Under the pieces are notes generated by a model that did no database searches, was not told the origin of the DNA, and saw nothing but the letters and a program-made list of their open reading frames with translations. The position numbers were made by a program, and so were the translations under genes. A stretch of 36,776 nucleotides of DNA from Paraktedonobacter sp035294465 (GTDB lineage Bacteria; Chloroflexota; Ktedonobacteria; Ktedonobacterales; Ktedonobacteraceae). Each line of letters opens with the position of its first letter. Positions within the stretch are counted from its first letter, which is position 1. The stretch is from contig DATGKW010000006.1 of the NCBI GenBank assembly GCA_035294465.1, positions 1 through 36,776 on the forward strand, in the 5' to 3' direction. Below are positions 1 through 6,924 of the stretch, in pieces.

Positions 1-470
1 ACTGCGGCCTCGTCAGCGGCGATTGAATCGTAGCCATGATGGCGATGGCGGCGCGGGGTTCCATTGATGCGGTCGGCCAGGTGGATGAGTTCGTGGGCCA
101 TTGTTACCTCGATTGAGCGCGGCTGCATATCTGGCTCGATAAAGATCAGATGGCGATGGCCCGGGGCAGCCAGTTTAAGCTCGGAAGCGCCGGGAAGATG
201 GCTGAGCAGCGAGCGACGCGTGGCGGCTGGCGCAGGCAAGTAGCAGTAGCAGCCCAGGGCCATAAAATTCAGACGCTTGCCTGTCCAGCGGGTAAACTCG
301 CGGCGCTCCTGCGTAATCGCGAGCAGGCTAAGTTCCCATTCCGGCAACTGCAGCTTGTGCCAATAGTGTTCCAGCCAGTGGGCCAGCATTTCGCTGCCAT
401 GAATGATCACGCCCGCCTGTCGAGGCGGAGGCGCTGGAATCGGCCTTGCCGGTTTGCGTGCAGCCACCAT
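1..470 (-). CDS. SprT-like zinc metallopeptidase domain protein (partial, C-terminus off the left edge)
   Basis: The reverse strand is open from an ATG at 470 to base 1 (156 codons) with no stop, so the 3' end is missing. The N-terminus is Pro/Ala/Arg-rich (about residues 3-18), followed by a Trp-rich helical stretch (residues 30-45). A gluzincin-type zinc motif HELIH lies at residues 126-130, preceded by Thr-Met-Ala as in SprT/WLM-like peptidases, and is followed by a His-rich segment RRHRHHGYDS and an acidic AADEAA. HExxH supplies two zinc ligands and the catalytic Glu. The third ligand is probably in the His-rich segment or beyond the edge. An AGGAG lies about 12 nt upstream of the ATG, slightly far. 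Substrate and role are not determinable. The call to the SprT/WLM-like group is by motif style only. Confidence 0.6.
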   Translation of the reverse strand, partial: MVAARKPARPIPAPPPRQAGVIIHGSEMLAHWLEHYWHKLQLPEWELSLLAITQERREFTRWTGKRLNFMALGCYCYLPAPAATRRSLLSHLPGASELKLAAPGHRHLIFIEPDMQPRSIEVTMAHELIHLADRINGTPRRHRHHGYDSIAADEAA

Positions 471-682
471 CCCGCTTGCTTTCTCCTAGCTAGCCAATTG
501 TATCCTTGTCTTTACAAGCTTCTTCGCTTTCTGCAAGGAATATAGCAGATGAGATCTCAGGTTGCAAGTCATGGCCCCCATGCGCCTCAGATATAGCCCG
601 CTTGACACCTTTTTTCACGAAGCGTAAGATGAGAACAGAATAGTAGCGAGGCCGCGCACCCCACCGACAGAAGGAGACCGCA

Positions 683-1168
683 ATGTCTTTTCAGATCTGT
701 ATTAAGACAGAGAAGTCCCTGCATCAACTTGCCACAGAAATTCGTAAACTCCTTTCCTTGCCCCCATTTCAGGAAACAGCTTTCTCAGGCGAACCTTACT
801 GCCAGTTTGAAATGCTGGGGATGCTTATCCTCATTCATCAGGTAGACAAGGAAGAGCGTGACCCGGAAGTGAAGCAGTATCCATATAGCTTTGATTTACA
901 ATTATCTTTCAGCGATCATGAGCTGGATACAGACAGTATGGAATATCATCTTCAGCCCTACTATGCGCAACTTCTGAGTTTCCAGCTTGGCATTGAAACA
1001 GCCTACCGTGAGCAGAAGAAGGGGGAACATGGCTGGCAGATCCGCTATCGTTTCTGCCGCAAAAATCCCAGGTGGAATAGCAACATCTTATTTGGCGAAC
1101 CAGGCTGGCAGCCGGCCGTCATCGAAGCGCAACCCAGCCAGTGGCGGAGTATGCAGGCTATATTTTAA
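683..1168 (+). CDS. Hypothetical protein, 161 aa
   Basis: The start is well supported by an AGAAGGAGA Shine-Dalgarno about 7 nt before the ATG. The product is a soluble, aromatic- and Gln/Glu-rich protein with no signal peptide, membrane segment or recognisable catalytic motif. The middle part (residues 55-100) is acidic and Tyr-rich (KQYPYSFDLQLSF), and the C-terminal third is basic with several Trp residues (WQIRYRFCRKNPRWNS). I do not recognise the family. It stands alone between a minus-strand peptidase gene and the MaoC gene, with 160 nt after it. Codon use looks like that of the neighbours, which argues for a real gene. A lineage-restricted protein is likely. Confidence 0.7.
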   Translation: MSFQICIKTEKSLHQLATEIRKLLSLPPFQETAFSGEPYCQFEMLGMLILIHQVDKEERDPEVKQYPYSFDLQLSFSDHELDTDSMEYHLQPYYAQLLSFQLGIETAYREQKKGEHGWQIRYRFCRKNPRWNSNILFGEPGWQPAVIEAQPSQWRSMQAIF

Positions 1169-1328
1169 TATGCGCAACTCCTGGACCTTGCCTTCAGGCC
1201 CGGCGGCGTGTTACTCTGGAAAGAAAGCAGCCCGGCTCTCCTAGAGATCCATAGTTTTTGCTGTACGTTTGTAGTGGAAGATGTAGTAGATGACACACTA
1301 TTCGCTGTTTTCCAGGCGGAGGCGCATT

Positions 1329-1754
1329 ATGAGTATCTTAAACTCAACAGTCGATCAGTCTCTTTCTCCACTTGTTAAGGCCCCCATTGAGCGGGAGCAA
1401 CTTCGCCGCTATGCTGCCGCCTCTGGCGACCACAATCCCATCCACCTCGATGACGCGGCGGCCCGTCGCGTGGGCCTGAACGGAGTCATCGCGCATGGCA
1501 TGCTGAGCATGGCTTTCCTGGGCCAGTTCGTCAACCAGCAAATTGCCGACGATCCAGGAGCGCGCGTAGGCCGGCTCAAAGTACGCTACATCGCTATGGT
1601 CTATCCAGGTGATACGCTGACCTGCCTGGGAAAAGTGACTGCTCGCGCGGAGGGCGAGACAGAAACGGCTATCACCCTTGAATGCTGGGCGCAAAACCAG
1701 CGCGGAGAGAAGGTGGCTACTGGCGAAGCTACTGTGCATGTGCCACATCGTTGA
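1329..1754 (+). CDS. MaoC-like (R)-specific acyl dehydratase/hydratase, HotDog fold
   Basis: A 141-aa single HotDog domain. It carries the hydratase-2 signature: YAAASGDHNPIHLD at residues 28-41 (catalytic Asp34 and His39 by family analogy) followed by the helix segment GVIAHGMLSMAFLG at 52-65. This family reversibly hydrates trans-2-enoyl-CoA or dehydrates (3R)-hydroxyacyl-CoA/ACP in fatty acid, polyketide or PHA metabolism. I chose the ATG at 1329 because GGCGGAGG lies about 6 nt upstream. An in-frame ATG at 1290 would add 13 basic residues that do not look like the family N-terminus. The next gene, an R2lox oxidase, begins 40 nt downstream on the same strand, so the two are probably co-transcribed. 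The acyl substrate cannot be read from sequence. Confidence 0.88.
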   Translation: MSILNSTVDQSLSPLVKAPIEREQLRRYAAASGDHNPIHLDDAAARRVGLNGVIAHGMLSMAFLGQFVNQQIADDPGARVGRLKVRYIAMVYPGDTLTCLGKVTARAEGETETAITLECWAQNQRGEKVATGEATVHVPHR

Positions 1755-1794
1755 GAATTACGTACCGTTTAGCTCACCAGTTAGGGAAAACGTC

Positions 1795-2739
1795 ATGTCA
1801 ATCGATCTTCCTCTGGAGCAGGCGTCTCTGGCGCAGCTCCAACAAACACCTATCGACAACGTTCTGCAGATTATTGATGAGGGCCTGGTCCACTTGCCTA
1901 CATACCGCGAGCTGTATTATCGCTGGGAGAAGCAGCAGTGGAAGGCTTCCGAAATCGACTTCTCACTTGATCGCCAGCAGTGGGAGTCCATGTCGCAGGA
2001 CGAGCATATGATGCGCCTTTATGGCCTCTCAGCCTTCTTTCAGGGCGAGGCCAGCGTTACCGATACGCTGAGTCCCTATATTATGGCGATGCCTGAAGAA
2101 GAGATGCGCCTGTTCCTGACCACGCAGCAGGTGGATGAGGCCCGCCACACCGTCTTCTTCGCTCGTTTCTTTAACGAGGTAATTGGTCTGGATAAAGGTC
2201 AATTGGAGGATACCCTGGCCGAAGTGCGCCAGTATATGAATCCGCGCCTGAAATATATCCTGATCGAAGCGCTCAGCGAGGTCGGCGAGCGCCTGCGCCA
2301 TGCTCCCAAAGATCTCACGGCGCTGGTCGAGGCTATCACGCTCTATCATGTGATTATCGAGGGAACTATGGCTCTAGCGGGCCAGCGCGGCATCCTGGAA
2401 AACTATCGCCTGAATAACCTGTTCCCAGGCTTCCGGGGCGGCTTTACTGCTGTGGCACGCGACGAATCGCGTCATGTCGTCTTCGGCGTGAAGTTCCTGC
2501 GAGATATGGTCCAGCGCGACCATGCCTACGCGAAGGTAGTGCAGGACGCAGTCGAAAAATACGCCCAGACAGCCCTGGCTGCTATCACCCCAGAAGAGGA
2601 GCAGATCAAGAACATCCTGGCGATGGGTCAGGACCCCTGGGCCACGCCGCGCTTCGCCCAGGACTCGCTGCGCAAGAAGCTGAAGGTCGTGGGCCTGAGT
2701 ATGAGCCTGCCAGAAGTTCCGCCATTCCCTCCGATGTAG
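1795..2739 (+). CDS. R2-like ligand-binding oxidase (R2lox), ribonucleotide-reductase R2 superfamily
   Basis: A 314-aa ferritin-like helical protein. The di-metal ligand set is complete: Glu85 (FFQGEASV), Glu115 and His118 (VDEARH), Glu189 (IIEGTM), Glu224 and His227 (ARDESRH). Val88 and Tyr184 sit exactly at the positions (ligand +3 and ligand -5) that form the Val-Tyr ether crosslink in characterised R2lox proteins, which separates it from true RNR beta subunits. R2lox binds a Mn/Fe cofactor and a long-chain fatty-acid-like ligand, and the physiological reaction is unknown. The ATG at 1795 gives the normal family length. The frame is open further upstream, but that stretch overlaps the MaoC gene. 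The MaoC neighbour fits an acyl-chain role (inference). Confidence 0.87.
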   Translation: MSIDLPLEQASLAQLQQTPIDNVLQIIDEGLVHLPTYRELYYRWEKQQWKASEIDFSLDRQQWESMSQDEHMMRLYGLSAFFQGEASVTDTLSPYIMAMPEEEMRLFLTTQQVDEARHTVFFARFFNEVIGLDKGQLEDTLAEVRQYMNPRLKYILIEALSEVGERLRHAPKDLTALVEAITLYHVIIEGTMALAGQRGILENYRLNNLFPGFRGGFTAVARDESRHVVFGVKFLRDMVQRDHAYAKVVQDAVEKYAQTALAAITPEEEQIKNILAMGQDPWATPRFAQDSLRKKLKVVGLSMSLPEVPPFPPM

Positions 2740-2745
2740 CGAAAA

Positions 2746-2816
2746 GACAGTTTTTGATGATTTTTGCTTAATATATCATAAAAATTTATATATGTTAAAA
2801 ATCATCAAAAACTGTC
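2746..2816. repeat. 20-bp perfect inverted repeat around an AT-rich core
   Basis: The arms at 2746-2765 and 2797-2816 are exact reverse complements, beginning GACAGTTTTTGATG on the left. They flank a 31-nt AT-rich core (GCTTAATATATC...). The element starts 6 nt after the R2lox stop. It could act as a transcription terminator in either direction, but the loop is long and the stem AT-rich, so a miniature inverted-repeat element is also possible. Confidence 0.75.
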
Positions 2817-2904
2817 GAGAATATATCTTTTTATATTTGCACATACGATTATATTTATCTCAAAGAGAAAGCGTCACACTATCGCCCAGGAAGGAGAGCT
2901 ACGT

Positions 2905-3183
2905 ATGATATCGGCCCTTGTATTAATGAACGTTGAGCGAGGAAAAGTGAACGAGACTGCCCAGAGCCTGCTGGAGATCGAGGGGGTGGCAGAGGTCTAC
3001 TCGGTTACAGGCGAATACGACCTGGTCGCAGTGCTGCGTTTAGCTGAGTACGAGGACCTGGCCAGAGTGGTCACAGATCGCATGGTGCGTCTGCCGGCCA
3101 TCACCAGGACGAACACATTGATGGCTTTCCAGTGCTACTCGCGCGCGGATCTGCAGCAAGCCTGGGATCTTGGAATCGAATAG
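2905..3183 (+). CDS. Stand-alone Lrp/AsnC-type ligand-binding (RAM) domain protein
   Basis: A 92-aa protein consisting only of the alpha/beta RAM domain found at the C-terminus of Lrp/AsnC regulators. The pattern ALVLMNVERGKVNETAQSLLEIEGVAEVYSVTGEYDLVAVLR is typical: beta strand, helix, the VTGEYD loop that lines the effector pocket at the dimer interface, then a second half ending ITRTNTLMAF. There is no helix-turn-helix, so it does not bind DNA by itself. Such proteins form dimers or octamers that bind amino acids or partner with full-length Lrp proteins. The start is secure (GGAAGGAGAG about 6 nt upstream of the ATG). It is separated from R2lox by the inverted repeat and ends 9 nt before the convergent histidine kinase gene. 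Confidence 0.88.
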   Translation: MISALVLMNVERGKVNETAQSLLEIEGVAEVYSVTGEYDLVAVLRLAEYEDLARVVTDRMVRLPAITRTNTLMAFQCYSRADLQQAWDLGIE

Positions 3184-3192
3184 GAACAGAGG

Positions 3193-4347
3193 TCAGGCCA
3201 GAGGCAGCCGGACGCGGAAAGTGCTGCCCTGGCCGGGAGTGCTGGTAGCAGTAATGCGTCCGTTAAGTTGCTCAACCAGCGTGCGAGCAATGGCCAGACC
3301 CAGACCGGTCCCCGCGCGCGAGCGAGCAAGGTCAGCGCGGTAAAAGCGCTCGAAGATGTGCGGCAGATCTTTAGCCTCGATGCCAATGCCGGTGTCGCTG
3401 ACGCTCAGAACGGCCTCCGCGCCCGCGTGCTGCAAGGCCACGGTGATCTTTCCGGGGTCTTTCCCCTCTTCCGTGTTCGTATATTTGATGGCGTTGTCCA
3501 GGAGAATAATGATGATGCGGCGGATATTTTCCTCGTCGCCGCGCACGCGCACGGGTTCAATGCCGCCGATCTCAATTTTCAGGGCCGAGCCTTCAATCTC
3601 TAGACGCCTGCGCATTTGCCGGACCAGCTTGAGTAGCGTGCGATCCACCTCGACGATAGGAGCGGGATGAGCGGAGCTGGCCGGCTGTCCCCTGCTGGCG
3701 TCTGCGCGGGCCAGCAAAAGCAGCTCATCGACCAGGCTGGCAAGGCGCAGAGTTTCGCCGTGAGCATCGGCCAGCATAGTGTATCGCTCAGCCGGCGGGA
3801 TCTCATCGATGTAGCGAAGCAGGAAGGCCAGATTGCCCTGGATGGTGGTAAGAGGCGCGCGCAATTCGTGCGATGCGTCGGCAATAAAGCGCTTCTGAGC
3901 TATCGTCGAGCTTTCGATGGCTGCCAGCATATTATTAAAGGCATCGACGACGCGAGCCATCTCATCGTCTCCTGGCGGACGCCTTACCCGGTGGCTCAGA
4001 GTACTTGGGGACTTGCTCTGCTCCGTGTCGGCGGCAATCAAGCTGGCCGCTCTAACCAGGTCAGAAAGGGGGCGCAGGGCGTAGCCTACCAGGACCCAGC
4101 CGAAAGCCAGGAAGAGAAGCAGAATGACAATGCCCGCCAGCAGCAGCGAGATTTGCAACGAGGCCAGCGCGGGATCAGAATCCAGCAGCAGGGCTAGCAA
4201 AGTGAGACAGCTCAGCCCAAGCAGCAGGAGAGCGCCATACCAGAGCATCAAGCGCAGTCGCAGCGAATGCGGAGACCAGCGGGCAAAGAAAAAGCGAAGT
4301 GAGCGAACCAGACCGTCAACGCGCCGGGTACTATTCTTTAAGGACAT
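3193..4347 (-). CDS. Sensor histidine kinase (OmpR-partner class, intramembrane-type sensor)
   Basis: A 384-aa membrane kinase. Two transmembrane helices (about residues 34-55 and 64-91) are joined by only about 8 residues (DSDPALAS), so there is no extracytoplasmic sensor domain. A HAMP linker follows (92-145), then the HisKA domain with the phospho-acceptor His160 in DASHELRAPLTT, and a HATPase_c domain with N box DNAIKYTN, G1 DTGIGIE and G2 GTGLGLAIA. It autophosphorylates and passes the phosphate to its partner regulator. The gene begins inside the 3' end of the response regulator gene (17-bp overlap), so the two are translationally coupled. The tiny loop points to intramembrane sensing or to an unseen accessory protein. 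The signal is unknown. Confidence 0.93.
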   Translation of the reverse strand: MSLKNSTRRVDGLVRSLRFFFARWSPHSLRLRLMLWYGALLLLGLSCLTLLALLLDSDPALASLQISLLLAGIVILLLFLAFGWVLVGYALRPLSDLVRAASLIAADTEQSKSPSTLSHRVRRPPGDDEMARVVDAFNNMLAAIESSTIAQKRFIADASHELRAPLTTIQGNLAFLLRYIDEIPPAERYTMLADAHGETLRLASLVDELLLLARADASRGQPASSAHPAPIVEVDRTLLKLVRQMRRRLEIEGSALKIEIGGIEPVRVRGDEENIRRIIIILLDNAIKYTNTEEGKDPGKITVALQHAGAEAVLSVSDTGIGIEAKDLPHIFERFYRADLARSRAGTGLGLAIARTLVEQLNGRITATSTPGQGSTFRVRLPLA

Positions 4348-5140
4348 AACCGATTCCCCGCACCGTATGGATCAAACGGGGCTTGTTGTCTGCTTCAAGC
4401 TTATTGCGCAAGTAACCAATATACACTTCCAGAACATTCGACGACCCCTCAAAGTCTATACCCCATACACGTTCCATAATCACATCGCGTGTCAACACCT
4501 GGCGGGGGCGTCGTAAAAAGAGGGCCAGGAGCTCGTATTCGGTTGGCGAGAGTTCGATTTCGCGATTGCCGCGATGGGCCAGGCGCGTGCCGGTATCCAG
4601 GTCCAGATCAGCATAGCGTAGCACCTCTTGCCGCTCTGGCTGATTGCGTCGCAGCATGGCCTTGACCCGCGCGACCAGCTCTTCCGGCGCAAAGGGCTTG
4701 ATGACATAATCGTCTGCGCCCTCGTCCAGGCCCCTGACGCGATCACTGACCGAGTCTCGTGCGGTGAGCATGAGCACGGGCACCTGATCCTCGGCCAGGC
4801 GCAGACGCCGCACAACCTCCAGACCATCCAGGCCGGGCAGCATCACGTCCAGCACAATCAGATCGGGAGGTTTTTCCAGCGTCCGTTTCAATGCCTCCTC
4901 ACCGCTGGCCGCCACTGCTACACTATATCCTTCGTAAGCGAAGATGCGTCGCAACAGATCAGTAATGCGTGGATCATCATCTACGACTAAAATATGCGCT
5001 TTCATCGCATGCGCTCCCGTGGAAACCCCGGAGGGTTGCCCATCAAAGCTCCCCTCGACCCTCTCATGTGGAGTATACCACATGACCGCTGAGCGGTTTT
5101 CCTCATCATCAACACTCTCCAGATGAAATGAATCGGGCAT
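4331..5140 (-). CDS. OmpR/PhoB-family response regulator
   Basis: The core is a receiver domain (VVDDDPR acidic pocket, phosphorylatable Asp in LIVLDVMLPG, Lys in VIKPF) followed by a winged-helix DNA-binding domain (residues about 175-269, TEYELLALFLRRPRQVLTRD...VEVYIGYLRNKL-type pattern). It is the partner of the kinase encoded immediately downstream, which its 3' end overlaps. There are two plausible starts. The ATG at 5140 has a strong Shine-Dalgarno, AAGGAGGGA, 7 nt upstream, and gives a 45-residue acidic N-terminal extension (MPDSFHLESVDDEEN). The ATG at 5005 gives the usual family N-terminus (MKAHILVVDDD) with only a weak GGGAG. I report the longer form because of the ribosome-binding site. 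The Asp would be residue 98 (long) or 53 (short). Confidence 0.9.
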   Translation of the reverse strand: MPDSFHLESVDDEENRSAVMWYTPHERVEGSFDGQPSGVSTGAHAMKAHILVVDDDPRITDLLRRIFAYEGYSVAVAASGEEALKRTLEKPPDLIVLDVMLPGLDGLEVVRRLRLAEDQVPVLMLTARDSVSDRVRGLDEGADDYVIKPFAPEELVARVKAMLRRNQPERQEVLRYADLDLDTGTRLAHRGNREIELSPTEYELLALFLRRPRQVLTRDVIMERVWGIDFEGSSNVLEVYIGYLRNKLEADNKPRLIHTVRGIGYVLKE

Positions 5141-5685
5141 GCCGTTCTTCCCTCCTTGTTAGATGGTATCCACGCTGTTACACATCCATGATGCTACCGG
5201 GCATATCTTTATCGTATCAGGATCATAATAGGTACGGGACGTATCGCTCTAGCTGTCCCGTTGAGGGTCGCCTTCTATCCATGCAACTTTTTTCTCGCCC
5301 ATCACGCCTTAAACAGTACCATCTATGTATGAACCAGCGCTGTGAACTTCCTGAAAGGAAGCTGAGAATCGCGACGCGTCCACATCGCTGCCTTCTTCCC
5401 GCCTCTCGCCCGCGTCCACCAGCCCTTGAGCGTGTACTTGCTTCTCGTCGTGGGCGTGTGCTCGCGCCACAGGTGCTAGCAACATTGATAATGGTATGGC
5501 AGCGGAGGGGGCAACCGTTTTTGGAGCGATCAAGAAGAATAGAAATGGGTGTCTGTCAGACTGTTGCATCCGAGGGCACCCGCTGGCTAATGTAAGCTAG
5601 TCATCGAAGGAGAAAACATGGTATACTAGGCCCCGAACTTTTGTGTCTTTTTGGTGTGCATTGTGTGCCCTGGAGGAAATATTTC
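5141..5685. other. 545-nt intergenic region between divergent response regulator and dnaN
   Basis: I see no convincing gene here. The open frames on both strands lack ribosome-binding sites or protein-like composition. It holds the Shine-Dalgarno of the response regulator (5147-5155, minus) and a probable dnaN promoter near 5619-5627. No DnaA-box cluster is visible, so it does not look like oriC. Confidence 0.6.
5619..5627 (+). promoter_or_regulatory. Extended -10 promoter element upstream of dnaN
   Basis: TGGTATACT is a TGn extended -10 followed by a near-consensus TATACT hexamer, about 60 nt before the dnaN start. No good -35 box is present at 17 nt, which is acceptable for an extended -10 promoter. 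Confidence 0.5.
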
Positions 5686-6837
5686 GTGAAACTTATCTGT
5701 AAACAGCAAGAATTGAATCGCGGCCTCTCTGCTGTCAGTCACGCAGTCTCAAGCCGCAGCACGCTGCCTATTCTGGCGAATATTTTGCTGGCCACCGACC
5801 ATGGCCGCCTCAAGCTTTCCGCGACGAACCTGGAGATCGGGATTAATTGCTGGGTCGATGCTGAGGTTATTGAGGAGGGGACAACTACTGTTCCCGCCAA
5901 ACTTATCACCGATTTTGTCAACACCCTGCCTCAAGCTCCTGTAGAGATTACGGTCCCCGAAGATGCGCATACGATGAGCGTGAAGGGCCTGCGCAGCCAC
6001 GCGAATATCAAGGGAATGGACGCGGCAGAGTTTCCGCAGATTCCTAGCAATGAGGGAGGCGAGTCTCCCGTGACGCTGGACGCGGCGCTGCTCAAGGAGA
6101 TGATCGAGCAGGTAGCGTTCGCCGCTGCAGACGATGATTCGCGCCCGGTGCTGACCGGTGTGCTGGTGCAGGTAAGCGATGAAACAATTACCTTCGCTGC
6201 TGCCGATGCCTTCCGTCTGGCTGTGCGCACCGCTGGCCTGCCCGGCGACGGTCATCCGCGCGGCGATATCCTCATTCCAGCCAGGACGCTGACCGAGCTG
6301 GCGCGCATTCTGCCCTCTGACGGGCCGGTCGAGATGATCGTGACGCCTAACCGCAGTCAGGTTCTCTTCCATACATCCAGTCTCGATCTCGTATCGCGTT
6401 TGATTGAGGGCACCTTTCCCAACTTCCGCGCGATCATCCCGAAAGAATCGACCACGAAAGCGACGGTCGAGACCAAAGAGTTTGCCGCCGCAGTCAAATC
6501 TGCCTCGCTTTTCGCTCGCGATAGCTCAAATATTGCGCGGGTGAAGGTCAATCCGCCTGGAGAGGAAGGAGGCACCGGCGCGGTCACGATTGAGGCCACA
6601 GCCGAGGATCTTGGCGACAGCGTGAATACGATCAACGCAGCGGTCGATGGCCCGGAACTGGAGATCATCTTCAATGTAAGATATCTGAACGATGTGCTCG
6701 CCACTATTGATACACCAGAAGTCTCGCTCGATGCCAGTTCCGCGATTAAGCCCGGCGTGCTCAAGCCGATTGGTTCCCAGAACGCTGACGCCAACGAATG
6801 TATCTATGTTATCATGCCTATGCACGTAAATCGCTAA
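5686..6837 (+). CDS. dnaN: DNA polymerase III beta subunit (sliding clamp)
   Basis: A 383-aa protein with the three repeated clamp domains. Recognisable landmarks are an N-terminal KLICKQQELNRGLSAVSHAVSSRSTLPILANILL, the ATNLEIGI strand, GVLVQVSDETITFAAADAFRLAVR opening domain 2, VEMIVTPNRSQVLFHTSSLDLVSRLIEGTFPNFRAIIP, and the C-terminal IMPMH. It forms a ring dimer that tethers polymerase III and repair factors to DNA. The start is GTG at 5686, chosen because TGGAGGAA lies about 7 nt upstream and translation begins right at the conserved first strand. The frame is open about 15 codons earlier, but only a TTG is available there. recF follows after 87 nt, the classical dnaN-recF order. dnaA is not adjacent in this window. 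Confidence 0.97.
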   Translation: MKLICKQQELNRGLSAVSHAVSSRSTLPILANILLATDHGRLKLSATNLEIGINCWVDAEVIEEGTTTVPAKLITDFVNTLPQAPVEITVPEDAHTMSVKGLRSHANIKGMDAAEFPQIPSNEGGESPVTLDAALLKEMIEQVAFAAADDDSRPVLTGVLVQVSDETITFAAADAFRLAVRTAGLPGDGHPRGDILIPARTLTELARILPSDGPVEMIVTPNRSQVLFHTSSLDLVSRLIEGTFPNFRAIIPKESTTKATVETKEFAAAVKSASLFARDSSNIARVKVNPPGEEGGTGAVTIEATAEDLGDSVNTINAAVDGPELEIIFNVRYLNDVLATIDTPEVSLDASSAIKPGVLKPIGSQNADANECIYVIMPMHVNR

Positions 6838-6849
6838 GTTGTGGTATGA

Positions 6850-6881
6850 AGAGAGGCGCGGCTGGGGTAGCGTGCCTCTCT
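6850..6881 (+). terminator. Hairpin between dnaN and recF
   Basis: An 11-bp stem (GAGAGGCGCG at 6851-6860 with CGTGCCTCTC at 6871-6880, plus the outer A-T pair, one G-U) closes a 10-nt loop. No U-run follows, so it is more likely a processing or attenuation hairpin within the dnaN-recF unit than a full terminator. Confidence 0.45.
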
Positions 6882-6924
6882 CACAGCCTCTCTACAGGCC
6901 TGCTATAGATCGACGGATGTTTGC

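Noticed and set aside
150..545. Plus-strand open frame of 131 codons at the left edge
   Set aside because: It is antisense to the HELIH metallopeptidase frame, has no ribosome-binding site and an implausible composition.
5128..5595. Plus-strand open frame of 155 codons before dnaN
   Set aside because: Arg/Cys/Ser-rich composition, overlap with the response regulator start, no ribosome-binding site; treated as non-coding.
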